From Leptotrichia sp. oral taxon 221 (GTDB taxonomy: Bacteria; Fusobacteriota; Fusobacteriia; Fusobacteriales; Leptotrichiaceae), in NCBI RefSeq assembly GCF_018128245.1, contig NZ_CP072378.1:62001-126000 (forward strand): a stretch of DNA of 64,000 nucleotides. Direction: 5' to 3'. This document shows, piece after piece, positions 1-8,153 of the stretch; positions within the stretch are counted from its first letter, which is position 1, and every line of letters starts with the position of its first letter. A program made the position numbers and the translations under genes. The notes beneath the pieces were generated by a model, which was not told the DNA's origin, searched no databases, and was given only the letters and a program-made list of their open reading frames with translations.

Positions 1-1
1 T

Positions 2-157
2 TCATTTGAAAAAACATTTGTGTACGCTAGAAAAAGTGGAAAGATGAAAAGTATGTTCTCAAAAATAATGTTTTCGGGATCTAGATATGTTCTTAATTCT
101 AGTAAATCTAGAGATGAGTGGAGTGATGAGAAAGAAGTTGAGAATGAGAAGGAATAA
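2..157 (+). CDS. 3' end of an unidentified protein (partial)
   Basis: An open frame enters from the left edge and stops with TAA at 155-157; 51 residues are visible. They are rich in Ser, Lys and Glu, with an acidic tail ending EVENEKE and no hydrophobic segment. I do not recognise the family. It ends 46 bases before the next gene on the same strand, so the two are probably co-transcribed. Reading-frame openness and coding-like composition are the only support. Confidence 0.55.
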   Translation, partial: SFEKTFVYARKSGKMKSMFSKIMFSGSRYVLNSSKSRDEWSDEKEVENEKE

Positions 158-203
158 TGAAGAAATTTCATTTGAAATTTTTTGATTATTATTGGAGGAT
201 TTT

Positions 204-1562
204 ATGAGAGAAATAACAATTATTTATATAATTGCGATTATAATTTTACTGATTTACTGCTTTTGGACAGTAAAATTTTGGGGTAAAAATTTTTTCAAAA
301 AAGATGTGCTACCAAAATTGAAAGTTCCAAAAAGTATTTCTGCAATGGGAGTTGGAATTTTGAATAATTCGAGGACGGAGAAAAATTTTCATATTGGGAT
401 ATTTTCTTTGGTGGAGAAAAATTTTATAATTGCGGGACGAGAAAAACTTTTTGAAAATATGGATTTTCAAACGAATATTTTGTATAAGAAAAATTTGGAA
501 AAATCTAAAAGTAATTATTACAGACAAGATGAGCTTTTTGCAGAAGAGCGATGGGTTTTAGATAGCTTGGCGGATTCTGAAAAGGGGATTTTGAGTGATT
601 ATCAAAGTTCTGGGAATAGAGAGAAATTGCCGAAAATGGATGAAAAAAATATTGATAGAAGAAAAGAGATTTTTAGAGAAGTCTTGCAAGTGTTAATAAC
701 TTTTTTAGTAGCTTTTTTGATAAATGTAATTTTAAAGGGTTCTTCATCGAGTAGTTCAAGCGGCAATTATTCGAGTAGTTCATATAATCAAAAATCTTTA
801 GATCCTTTTTTTGAAAAAATGTTTGAGATTTATAAAAGGACGAAGAAAAAGTTTTTAGGTTCATTTTGGTCGCCTGAAAAATTGGAAGAATTTATAATTT
901 ACAAGAAAAATTCAGGGTTTTATATTTTTTATTTTGGCGTTATTTTAGCTTCAATTATAATGACAAGTAAAGATGTAAAATTTGGAAGTGGGGAAGGGAA
1001 TTTTGGACTTATAGTTTTAGCTGCAATAATCGTTTTTTTCTTGGAAAGTCTTTGGCTAAGAATGTCATTTTTACCGATATTTTCTAAGTATATCCCAAAA
1101 ATAGTAAAAATTTTTATTGCATTGGTATTTTTATTTTCGTTGTATAGTTTTATGTTGCCAAATATTGCATTCATATTTGAACTAAGATTTTATATTTTAA
1201 TTCCACTGATATTTGTAATTTTATTTTTCATTTACAAGAAATTAATCGTGCGATATACTGAAAATGGACTTTTGGCCATGAATGAAATTGAATCATTCAG
1301 AAAATACATTTTAAATTTTGAAAAATTAGAAGTTCCCACTTTTTCAAGTGAAGATGAATTAATCGAAAATTTTCAGCAAATGTATATTTACGCTTTTGCT
1401 TTGGGAATTGAAAAAAGATTTTTGAAATTTTTGGATGTTACTTTGGAGAAAAATAATTTTTTTGGGAGAAAAGAATTTATTTACGAAAAACTTTTGATTT
1501 CGACTGTTTTTTGTGATAAAAAATTGTTGGGGGAATTGAAAGTTAATATTATGGGAAGATGA
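204..1562 (+). CDS. DUF2207-like membrane protein
   Basis: A 452-residue membrane protein of unknown function. It begins with a TM helix (about residues 4-24), followed by a soluble segment, a Ser-rich low-complexity stretch near residues 180-200 and four or so further TM segments between about 225 and 365. The C-terminal part has a glycine/MNEIESFRKYI segment and then YIYAFALGIEKRF, which resembles the 'GFRxYI ... LPYAxALG' region at the end of DUF2207 proteins. The large extracytoplasmic N-terminal domain of typical DUF2207 proteins is absent. The start is ATG at 204, because GGAGG at 194-198 is well spaced for it; a TTG at 192 would precede its own ribosome site. The family assignment is by motif resemblance only. 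Confidence 0.6.
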   Translation: MREITIIYIIAIIILLIYCFWTVKFWGKNFFKKDVLPKLKVPKSISAMGVGILNNSRTEKNFHIGIFSLVEKNFIIAGREKLFENMDFQTNILYKKNLEKSKSNYYRQDELFAEERWVLDSLADSEKGILSDYQSSGNREKLPKMDEKNIDRRKEIFREVLQVLITFLVAFLINVILKGSSSSSSSGNYSSSSYNQKSLDPFFEKMFEIYKRTKKKFLGSFWSPEKLEEFIIYKKNSGFYIFYFGVILASIIMTSKDVKFGSGEGNFGLIVLAAIIVFFLESLWLRMSFLPIFSKYIPKIVKIFIALVFLFSLYSFMLPNIAFIFELRFYILIPLIFVILFFIYKKLIVRYTENGLLAMNEIESFRKYILNFEKLEVPTFSSEDELIENFQQMYIYAFALGIEKRFLKFLDVTLEKNNFFGRKEFIYEKLLISTVFCDKKLLGELKVNIMGR

Positions 1563-1582
1563 TTTTTTAAGGAGGAAACTTT

Positions 1583-2554
1583 ATGAAAAAATTTTTAGAA
1601 AAAATTGGGAAAGATGAGTTGATTGAATATTCACGTTTAGGAGATAAATTTTCTGTTGGAAATCATATTGGGAGTAGTAATGATTTTCATATTTTTACAT
1701 CAATTAATCCATATGGAAAATACGAAGGTTATAAATTTTTAAAAGAAGAAGAATTGAAAAGATTAGGAAGAAATAAGTGGTATTTAGAATTGATGAAAGA
1801 AGAAATGAAGGAAAGAGAACTAAATGAAGGAAAGACTATTATTTTAGAAAAAGATAAATTTTTTAAAAATTTGTTTAAATATTTTATAGAAAATAAAATA
1901 AGATTACAAATTTTCTATGATAGAGATTGGAGTAAAAATGGATATTTGATAAAAAATTTAAAGGAATTTTTTAAATTTCATTTTTGTGATGAAGATGATA
2001 AAAAAGAAGAAGAAGTTATAAGAAAATATGGAGTAAAAATTATAAAAGCAGGAAAAAACGTTATAAAAGATATTATTGTAGAAGATAGCGAAATTAAAAA
2101 AAATAAATTAATAAAAGTTTATGGTTTAGATGATGTTTTAGGTGATATTATCTTTCAAGATGATAATTATATTTTAATTTGCGAAAAAGATTTATTTTTT
2201 GGTGATAGTAAATTTATAATATTACAAATGTCAGATATTGATGAGATTAGTGATAGAGTTTGTGTAATAGAAACAGAAGATATAGATTTGGAGGAATTTT
2301 TTCCAAATATTGTAAAAATGAGAATAGAAGAAGTTTTGAAAAAATGCTTTGAGAATAAAATATTAGTGCATTTTGAGCATGAGAAATCATATTCGGAAAA
2401 ATTTGGGATAATTGAAACATTTGATAACAAGAAAATAACTTTAAAAGAAATAGATAAAATGTCTGGAATTTTTATTGCTAAATCTGAGATAATGATTGAA
2501 GATATTTCGTTTTTATTTGTGAGAAATTGTAGAGTTTTGAGAGTAGTAGGGTAA
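1583..2554 (+). CDS. Hypothetical protein
   Basis: A 323-residue, strongly charged protein (Lys/Glu/Asp-rich) with no signal peptide or TM helix, so probably cytoplasmic. The C-terminal half alternates short hydrophobic strands with acidic turns and looks alpha/beta. I do not recognise a family. AAGGAGG at 1569-1575 is well placed for the ATG. It follows the DUF2207-like gene by 20 bases and precedes a hairpin terminator, so it is the last gene of that operon. Co-transcription with the membrane protein is the only functional clue. Confidence 0.65.
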   Translation: MKKFLEKIGKDELIEYSRLGDKFSVGNHIGSSNDFHIFTSINPYGKYEGYKFLKEEELKRLGRNKWYLELMKEEMKERELNEGKTIILEKDKFFKNLFKYFIENKIRLQIFYDRDWSKNGYLIKNLKEFFKFHFCDEDDKKEEEVIRKYGVKIIKAGKNVIKDIIVEDSEIKKNKLIKVYGLDDVLGDIIFQDDNYILICEKDLFFGDSKFIILQMSDIDEISDRVCVIETEDIDLEEFFPNIVKMRIEEVLKKCFENKILVHFEHEKSYSEKFGIIETFDNKKITLKEIDKMSGIFIAKSEIMIEDISFLFVRNCRVLRVVG

Positions 2555-2576
2555 AACTATGGCTTTGTTTGTTATA

Positions 2577-2617
2577 GAAAAAAGAGAACTGATTTGATTG
2601 GTTCTCTTTTATTTTTA
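2577..2617. terminator. Intrinsic terminator between convergent genes
   Basis: A ten-base stem AAAAGAGAAC (2580-2589) pairs with GTTCTCTTTT (2601-2610) across an 11-base loop and is followed by T-rich sequence. An A-run on the left side means it could also work for the minus-strand gene ending at 2715. Confidence 0.75.
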
Positions 2618-2714
2618 TCTATTTATTATGAAAATTTTGGGATAAAATTATTATATTATAAAAGTCAGTAAAATAAAATATTTTAAGATAAAAATTTTTA
2701 CTATAATTCCAAAA

Positions 2715-3929
2715 TCATAAATCCAGCAAAAAATCTATAATCTTTTTCCGTTGAATTCCATTTATATTATATTCACCTAAATTATCCATAGAAAGAACAT
2801 ATTTGGGATAGTTATCTTCAATGTTTTTTAATGGAGAAAATTCTCTCTCAATGGTATTTTCTGAGGCTAAAAGATAAGTTGCTTGAATATATAATTTTTT
2901 ATCTTCTTTTTGTGCGATGAAATCAATTTCTTTTGTTTTTAATTTTCCAATATTTACATTGTATTTTCTTCTTAATAGTTCTAAATAGATGATGTTTTCA
3001 AGATGACCAGCGATGTCGTTTGCTTTGTAGCCTAATTGAGAATGTTTTAAACCTAAGTCAAGAAGATAAAATTTTTCTTGTGTTTCTAAAATGGATTTTC
3101 CTTTTATGTCATATCTTTGAACTTTTGAAATAATATACGCATTTTCAAGTGCCTTTAAATAATTGTAAACAGTTTCAACGCTTAACTTTCTACCTTGACT
3201 TTTTAAAAAATCTGAAATTTTTTTTGCAGAAAAAATATTTCCAATATTGTCAAAAATGTATAAAATTATTCGTTCTAAAAGTTCAATATCCCTTATATTA
3301 TTTCTCGCAACAACATCTTTTAGCAAGACAGAATTATAAATATCAGTCAAATATTGATAAATAGAAGTTTTATCTTGATTAAAATTGTGGATGGCAGGTA
3401 AACCTCCAAATTGCAAATATTTTTCAAAATATTCTTCATTGCTGTAAATTTTTTCTGGATTTTGAATTTTGGAAAAATCTATAAATTCTTTAAAAGATAA
3501 AGGAAAAACCTTTATTTCAACATATCTTCCTGCAATGTAGGTAGCCAATTCCGAAGATAATAAATTAGCATTCGAACCAGTGATATAAATATCACAATCT
3601 AAGTCAACTAGCAATGAATTTATTACTTTTTCCCAAGAAGCAACTTCTTGAATTTCATCGAGTAAAATATAAATTTTACCAGCTAAATTTTTTGATTTTT
3701 CAATAATATAGCTATATAATTTTTGAAAATTTGCAAATTCGGCGAACATTAAAGACTCAAAATTAATAAAAATAATATTTTCTTTATTAATTCCCTTTTC
3801 TTCAAGTTCTTTAGATATTAATTTTAAAATCATAGATTTCCCGCTTCTACGCATACCAGTAATAACTTTTATTATCGGCTTATCCATAAATTTCCTAATT
3901 TCTTTTAAATATTGCTCTCTTTTTATCAT
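2715..3929 (-). CDS. AAA_14 / DUF4143 family ATPase
   Basis: A 404-residue ATPase of the AAA_14 plus DUF4143 architecture common in anaerobes. Walker A is GMRRSGKS at 25-32, Walker B is IYILLDE at 86-92, and ITGSNANLL near 116-124 fits the sensor region. The C-terminal half (about 200-370) has the DUF4143 pattern, including KTKEIDFIAQ, which resembles the D-x-I/V core of PD-(D/E)xK nuclease-like folds. The cellular role of the family is not established; it is often called ATP-binding or BrxC-like without proof. A good ribosome site (AGGTGG on the minus strand) precedes the ATG. It is a single-gene unit with its own promoter at 3962-3990. Confidence 0.88.
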   Translation of the reverse strand: MIKREQYLKEIRKFMDKPIIKVITGMRRSGKSMILKLISKELEEKGINKENIIFINFESLMFAEFANFQKLYSYIIEKSKNLAGKIYILLDEIQEVASWEKVINSLLVDLDCDIYITGSNANLLSSELATYIAGRYVEIKVFPLSFKEFIDFSKIQNPEKIYSNEEYFEKYLQFGGLPAIHNFNQDKTSIYQYLTDIYNSVLLKDVVARNNIRDIELLERIILYIFDNIGNIFSAKKISDFLKSQGRKLSVETVYNYLKALENAYIISKVQRYDIKGKSILETQEKFYLLDLGLKHSQLGYKANDIAGHLENIIYLELLRRKYNVNIGKLKTKEIDFIAQKEDKKLYIQATYLLASENTIEREFSPLKNIEDNYPKYVLSMDNLGEYNINGIQRKKIIDFLLDL

Positions 3930-3961
3930 TTTATTACCACCTATATTAATATATACAAGAA

Positions 3962-3990
3962 ATTATATCCTAAATTAAAAAGTTTTTCAA
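3962..3990 (-). promoter_or_regulatory. Promoter of the AAA_14 ATPase gene
   Basis: Read on the minus strand: TTGAAA, a 17-base spacer, TATAAT. It lies about 35 bases upstream of the start codon. The imperfect direct repeat CTTATACTAGAAAAA / CTTATATACTAGAAAAA (from 3991 and from 4030) sits just upstream and might be a regulator site. Confidence 0.65.
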
Positions 3991-4068
3991 CTTATACTAG
4001 AAAAACTTTCCAAAATAACATATTTTTTGCTTATATACTAGAAAAAATAAATATAAATTTCTGATAAA

Positions 4069-4100
4069 ATAAAAAAAGAGGCATAAAACCTCTTTTTGCT
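4069..4100 (-). terminator. Terminator of the SemiSWEET-like gene
   Basis: A nine-base perfect stem (AAAAAGAGG 4073-4081 with CCTCTTTTT 4089-4097) around a seven-base loop. On the minus strand it is followed by a T-run. It lies about 60 bases past the stop of the minus-strand gene 4161-4424. Confidence 0.8.
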
Positions 4101-4160
4101 TTTAAATAAAAGTATAATAAAAATATTTAATAGTAAATTTCATTTTTTATAAATAAAAAT

Positions 4161-4424
4161 TTATAAAGCTGTAATAAAAGTTAAAAATCCTAATATTACA
4201 CCAGCTAAATTTGGAACAATAAGGATGAAATCTTTTTTAGGTTCTTTAGTCCATCCGTAAATAACCCAAATTAGACAAGAAATTGAAGCTGTGAGCGGTT
4301 GCCAAGGCTGAGCTTTTTCTCCTCCTAAATTAGCGATAATTTGAGGAATATAGGTTATAAACACAAAAACTCCAATAAATGCTCCAATTGAACCAACAAT
4401 AGTGTTAATTTTCTTTTTGTTCAT
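4161..4424 (-). CDS. SemiSWEET-like 3-TM (PQ-loop) protein
   Basis: An 87-residue protein with three TM helices. YIPQII near residues 25-30 supplies the Pro-Gln of the PQ-loop/SWEET fold, LIWVIYGW forms the second helix, and IVPNLAGVILGF begins the third with the conserved Asn. Known bacterial SemiSWEETs are about 85-100 residues long and dimerise to make a sugar pathway, so length and topology fit. Substrate cannot be read from the sequence. It is a monocistronic minus-strand gene with its own promoter (4460-4488), a ribosome site (AAGGTG) and a terminator. Confidence 0.75.
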   Translation of the reverse strand: MNKKKINTIVGSIGAFIGVFVFITYIPQIIANLGGEKAQPWQPLTASISCLIWVIYGWTKEPKKDFILIVPNLAGVILGFLTFITAL

Positions 4425-4459
4425 AAAATCACCTTCTTTTTTAAAAATTTATAGGTATC

Positions 4460-4488
4460 ATAATATCACAGTTTAATATTTTTGTCAA
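4460..4488 (-). promoter_or_regulatory. Promoter of the SemiSWEET-like gene
   Basis: On the minus strand: consensus TTGACA, 17-base spacer, TATTAT. It is divergent from the ABC-F promoter 30 bases away. Confidence 0.7.
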
Positions 4489-4517
4489 ACTTAAATATTT
4501 TGAAAATTTCTCAAACA

Positions 4518-4546
4518 TTGTAAACAAATATCAAAAATGATATAAT
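4518..4546 (+). promoter_or_regulatory. Promoter of the ABC-F gene
   Basis: TTGTAA at 4518-4523, a 17-base spacer, TATAAT at 4541-4546 preceded by TGA (extended -10). Confidence 0.7.
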
Positions 4547-4620
4547 TTAACGAATAAATTTAAAAATGAAATATTTAGAAAAAATAATTTGATAAAAATA
4601 AAGAAAAGGAAGGGAATTTG

Positions 4621-6555
4621 ATGAGTTTAGTGCAATTTAATAGGGTGTATAAGCAGTTTGCTGGGGAATATATATTGAAGGATATTAATTTTACGATTGA
4701 GGAGAAGGATAAGATTGGGCTTGTTGGGGTGAATGGAGCTGGGAAATCGACGATTATTCGGATGTTGCTTGATAGAGAGCGAATTGATGGGGCGGAAGAT
4801 AATTTGAATGAAGTTGGGAATATTGTGAAAAGTGCTTCGATGAAAATTGGATATTTGTCGCAAAATCATGAATTTTCAGATGAAAAAAATACGATTTATG
4901 AAGAGATGATGTCGGTTTTTGCAGAAGAGAGGGAAATTTGGCATGAACTTCAGAAGGTTAATTTGCTTTTGGGAACGGCTGAAAATGATGAGCTGGAAAA
5001 ATTGATTAATAAGTCTGCGGAGTTGTCGTCGCTTTATGAGGCGAAGGGCGGATATGATATTGAGTATAAGATAAAGCAGATTTTGACTGGGTTGGAGCTT
5101 ACTGAGGAATATTACAATTTGGTGTTAAAAGATTTGAGTGGTGGAGAGCAAACTAGGGTTTCACTTGCAAAATTGCTGTTGTCTGAGCCAGATTTATTAA
5201 TTTTAGATGAGCCGACAAACCATTTGGACTTGGTTTCAATTGAGTGGCTGGAAGATTATTTGAAACGGTATGCGAAGGCGTTTTTGCTTGTTTCACATGA
5301 TAGAATTTTCTTGGATAATGTTTGTAACAAAATTTTTGAAATTGAGAATAAGAAATTGCATAAGTATGATGGGAATTTTTCTGCATTTATCATTCAAAAA
5401 GAGATGATTTTAAAAGGGGAAATGAAGCGTTACGAAAAAGAGCAGGAAAAAATTAAGAAAATGGAAGAATACATTGACAGATTCCGTGCTGGAATAAAGG
5501 CTAGACAGGCAAAAGGGCGACAAAAAATTCTAGATAGAATCGAGCGAATGGACGACCCTGTTTTTAATCCGCAAAGAATGAAATTGAAATTTGAAACAGA
5601 TACGATTACTGGGGACAATGTTTTAAAAGTGAATGGAATTTCAAAAAGTTTCGACAACAAAAAAGTATTGAATAATGTGAGTTTTCAGCTATTCCGTGGC
5701 GAAAGAGTCGGAATTATTGGAAAAAATGGGATTGGAAAATCAACTTTGTTAAAAATTTTGGTAAATAAATTGAAGCAGGATTCAGGAACAGTTGAGTTTG
5801 GTTCTCGTGTAAAAGTCGGTTATTACGACCAAAATCACATGGATTTAACTCCAGCAAACAATATTTTGCAGGAAATTAATAATTCTCTAAATTTGACGGA
5901 AGAATATTTACGAACACTTGCGGGAGCTTTCTTGTTTTCAGGCGATGATGTTTTGAAAAAAGTAGAAAAATTGAGCGGTGGAGAAAAAGTTAGAGTTTCA
6001 TTCTTAAAATTGTATATGCAAAGGGCGAATTTCCTAATTTTAGATGAGCCTACAAACCATCTGGATATTTACTCAATTGAAGTTTTGGAAGACGCATTAG
6101 AAGATTTTGACGGAACAATGCTTGTCGTATCGCATAATCGTCACTTTTTAGACACAGTTTGTAACACAATTTATTATCTTGATGAAAATGGTCTTACGAA
6201 ATTTAAAGGAAATTACGAAGATTACAAGGAAAGTTTGAAAAATAATAAATCGAATCCGACTGCAACTGACATTGAGACCAAAGAAGAACAAAAATTGTCA
6301 TATCAGGAGCAAAAGGAACTTTCTAAAAAAATTTCAAAATTGAAAAGAGATATTGCAAAATTGGAAGAAAAAATGGAGAAAATCTCGAAAAAACGGGAAG
6401 AATTGAATAAGGATTATGAAGAAGCTGGACGAAAAAATGATGTTGGAAAGTTGATGGAAATTCAGGAGGAATTTGATAGATTAGATAGTGACGAGATGGA
6501 AATGATGGAAGAGTGGGATTCGAAGAGTGAGGAATTGAAGGGATTTGAAGAATAG
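4621..6555 (+). CDS. ABC-F family ATPase
   Basis: A 644-residue protein with two ABC ATPase domains on one chain and no TM region, the layout of ribosome-acting ABC-F proteins. Domain 1 has Walker A GVNGAGKST (36-44), LSGGEQ and DEPTNHLD; domain 2 repeats these with GKNGIGKST near 366-374, LSGGEK and DEPTNHLD. The inter-domain linker (about 265-325) is charged, with the RFRAGIKARQAKGRQ motif. A Lys/Glu coiled coil of about 100 residues closes the protein, as in Uup/YdiF-type members. ATG 4621 is chosen over a TTG three bases earlier because AAGGAAGGG sits 7-14 bases upstream. The exact subfamily is undecided. Confidence 0.92.
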   Translation: MSLVQFNRVYKQFAGEYILKDINFTIEEKDKIGLVGVNGAGKSTIIRMLLDRERIDGAEDNLNEVGNIVKSASMKIGYLSQNHEFSDEKNTIYEEMMSVFAEEREIWHELQKVNLLLGTAENDELEKLINKSAELSSLYEAKGGYDIEYKIKQILTGLELTEEYYNLVLKDLSGGEQTRVSLAKLLLSEPDLLILDEPTNHLDLVSIEWLEDYLKRYAKAFLLVSHDRIFLDNVCNKIFEIENKKLHKYDGNFSAFIIQKEMILKGEMKRYEKEQEKIKKMEEYIDRFRAGIKARQAKGRQKILDRIERMDDPVFNPQRMKLKFETDTITGDNVLKVNGISKSFDNKKVLNNVSFQLFRGERVGIIGKNGIGKSTLLKILVNKLKQDSGTVEFGSRVKVGYYDQNHMDLTPANNILQEINNSLNLTEEYLRTLAGAFLFSGDDVLKKVEKLSGGEKVRVSFLKLYMQRANFLILDEPTNHLDIYSIEVLEDALEDFDGTMLVVSHNRHFLDTVCNTIYYLDENGLTKFKGNYEDYKESLKNNKSNPTATDIETKEEQKLSYQEQKELSKKISKLKRDIAKLEEKMEKISKKREELNKDYEEAGRKNDVGKLMEIQEEFDRLDSDEMEMMEEWDSKSEELKGFEE

Positions 6556-6691
6556 AAAGTAGAATGGGGGAAATAAATGACAAATAGCAAATACAACTGG
6601 GAAAACGAATTGGAAAAGTGAATAAAAAATTGAATTTTTGAGATCATAGAAATTGAAAAAAATGAAAAAGAGTGAAGAAAGAGAGGTCAAA

Positions 6692-7093
6692 ATGGAAAAA
6701 TTAGTAAGAAGAGGTGGTGGCGGACATTCTCATGGTGGTGGACATGGTCATTTTCATGGAAGTGGTGGAAGTCATCATTATGGTGGTCACTATGGTGGAG
6801 AACATAGTAGCGGAGAGCATTCGAGAGGACATTCAGATGGAGAAGGAGATGGAAAATCTAAAAAATCTGGTGATGATGAGCAAGAAAATTCGTCATCTTT
6901 TTGGAGAAGTCGTGGTTCTCATTCAAGCAGTTCAGGGAGAATAAACTGTGAAAGTATTATTGATGCAAAAGAAAGAGAAAATTGTATTAATAGGAGTCAA
7001 AATATTGGTCTTTTTGATATATTTATCATTTTTGCAGGTGTAATACTTTTTATTGGTTCAGGATTTTATAAAATAATAAAAAAATTATCTTAA
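6692..7093 (+). CDS. His/Gly-rich small membrane protein
   Basis: A 133-residue protein in three parts. Residues 8-60 are dominated by Gly and His (GHSH, GHGHFHG, SHHYGGHYGG), which commonly bind Ni, Zn or Cu. A Ser/Asp/Glu linker with two Cys follows, and then a C-terminal TM helix (GLFDIFIIFAGVILFIGSGF) ending in a Lys-rich tail. There is no signal peptide, so a tail-anchored protein with a cytoplasmic metal-binding arm is plausible. I do not know a named family. The start is ATG 6692 because GAGAGG at 6681-6686 serves it; earlier in-frame starts lack a ribosome site. Its position next to the HMA/P-type ATPase operon suggests a metal-buffer role, which is inference. Confidence 0.6.
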   Translation: MEKLVRRGGGGHSHGGGHGHFHGSGGSHHYGGHYGGEHSSGEHSRGHSDGEGDGKSKKSGDDEQENSSSFWRSRGSHSSSSGRINCESIIDAKERENCINRSQNIGLFDIFIIFAGVILFIGSGFYKIIKKLS

Positions 7094-7100
7094 TAAAATT

Positions 7101-7136
7101 TAGCAAGAAGTTGTAGGCTTTTTATAAGGGAATTAG
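7101..7136. repeat. Possible IS200/IS605 right-end remnant
   Basis: TAGCAAGAAGT followed by CTT-TATAAG-GGA spacing matches the clearer copy at 35839-35870, including an 11-base identical block. It is diverged and has no transposase beside it, so the call rests on similarity within this window. Confidence 0.35.
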
Positions 7137-7180
7137 CTTATTAAGAGAAAAAATTAACGCAATTTACTGATGAAACGACC

Positions 7181-7209
7181 TTGTAATTTAAAATGAAAAG
7201 GTATATAAT
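7181..7209 (+). promoter_or_regulatory. Promoter of the HMA/P-type ATPase operon
   Basis: TTGTAA (7181-7186), 17-base spacer, TATAAT (7204-7209), 31 bases before the first start codon. Confidence 0.65.
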
Positions 7210-7239
7210 GAATTATAAAAAAGTTTAAGGAGTCAGTTT

Positions 7240-7725
7240 ATGTTGCAAAGTTTTTATGGCGTTATTCAAGTGAAACATTATCAAAATGGACGTTTGCGAT
7301 TGCAGACGGAAGTGTTAAAAGATGACGAAGAGTTGAAAGAGGAATTTTTAAATAATATTTGTAAAATAGAAGGAATAAATTCTGTGGAAGTTAATTCTAT
7401 TACTGGAAGTATTCTGATTTATTTTGATGAAAAAGTTATTGAAAGTTCTTTTTTGTATTTGGTAGTGTTGAGATTGCTTCATTTGGATGAGGAAGCCTTG
7501 AAAAATAAACCTGGGAGAATAAAAGAGTTGTTAAAGCAGATATTTGAATCAGCAGATATGGCTGTTTATAACAAGAGTAAAGGTTATTTGGATTTGAGGA
7601 CATTAACTGCAGGTATTTTTATTTTTTATGGAATAAAAAAAATATGGAAAGTTCCAGGATTACCTAAAGGAGCTACATTGTTATGGTGGGCTTCTAGACT
7701 TTTATCAGATGAGAAAAGAAAATAG
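7240..7725 (+). CDS. HMA-like domain protein with C-terminal hydrophobic segments
   Basis: A 161-residue protein. Residues about 8-75 form a heavy-metal-associated-like ferredoxin fold (beta-alpha-beta-beta-alpha-beta). NGRLRLQ marks the first strand, EGINSVEVN the second and ITGSILIYFD the third. The CxxC metal ligand of classical HMA domains is missing, as in the group often labelled HMA_2. The C-terminal third has a short hydrophobic helix (LRTLTAGIFIFYGI) and an aromatic amphipathic stretch (GATLLWWASRLL), so membrane association is likely. First gene of a four-gene run with closely spaced starts (26, 30 and 36 bases apart); AAGGAG precedes the ATG. It probably interacts with the P-type ATPase encoded downstream, by context. 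Confidence 0.72.
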   Translation: MLQSFYGVIQVKHYQNGRLRLQTEVLKDDEELKEEFLNNICKIEGINSVEVNSITGSILIYFDEKVIESSFLYLVVLRLLHLDEEALKNKPGRIKELLKQIFESADMAVYNKSKGYLDLRTLTAGIFIFYGIKKIWKVPGLPKGATLLWWASRLLSDEKRK

Positions 7726-7751
7726 TAGACAAAAAATTGAAAGGAAAAAAG

Positions 7752-8123
7752 ATGTTAGAAAATTTTTTTAGAACAACATATCTGATGTTTAATCAGATAA
7801 AGGTAGTGCACAGTATTCCTGGAAGACTTAGGCTATTTGTTCCAAATTTATCAAAAGTTCCAGAGGAATTAAAAAAATATGATAATGAAGTAAAAAAACT
7901 TATTTTATCAAAAAAAGGGATAAAAAGTGTTGAATATTCGTATATAACGAATAAAATTTTGCTTTATTATGATCCAAATTTGATTTCAGAAAAGGAAATA
8001 CTTGAATGGATGAACAAAGTTTGGAAAACGGTTGTCAATCATCCTGAATTGTATGAAAATAAATCTTTGAAAGAAATAGAAGATAATCTGGAAATTTTTT
8101 ATGATTTGATAAAAAGACTTTAA
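7752..8123 (+). CDS. HMA-like domain protein, soluble
   Basis: A 123-residue protein, mostly one HMA-like domain (about 15-80): HSIPGRLRLFV, then KGIKSVEYSYITNKILLYYD, the same signature as its neighbours and again with no CxxC. A charged C-terminal helix follows (NKSLKEIEDNLEIFYDLIKRL). There is no clear TM helix. The start is ATG 7752, with AAGGAAAA just upstream; a TTG five codons earlier overlaps the ribosome site. It could be a soluble partner or regulatory domain for the ATPase encoded next, which is inference from order. Confidence 0.7.
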   Translation: MLENFFRTTYLMFNQIKVVHSIPGRLRLFVPNLSKVPEELKKYDNEVKKLILSKKGIKSVEYSYITNKILLYYDPNLISEKEILEWMNKVWKTVVNHPELYENKSLKEIEDNLEIFYDLIKRL

Positions 8124-8153
8124 GTTTGTGGAATAAAAAGAAAGGAAAATTTT

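Noticed and set aside
6577-6621. 14-codon frame MTNSKYNWENELEK between ABC-F and the His-rich gene
   Set aside because: The frame is too short, has only a GGGGG-like upstream site and has no regulatory hairpin. It could be a remnant, but there is no support.
6714-6944. Met/Val-rich frame overlapping the His-rich gene
   Set aside because: It is an out-of-frame reading of the GGT/CAT repeats; the His-rich frame has the ribosome site and a TM helix.
7167-7176. CTGATGAAAC resembling a hammerhead ribozyme core
   Set aside because: There is no room for stem II between CTGATGA and GAAA, and no flanking stems I or III can be drawn. Chance match.
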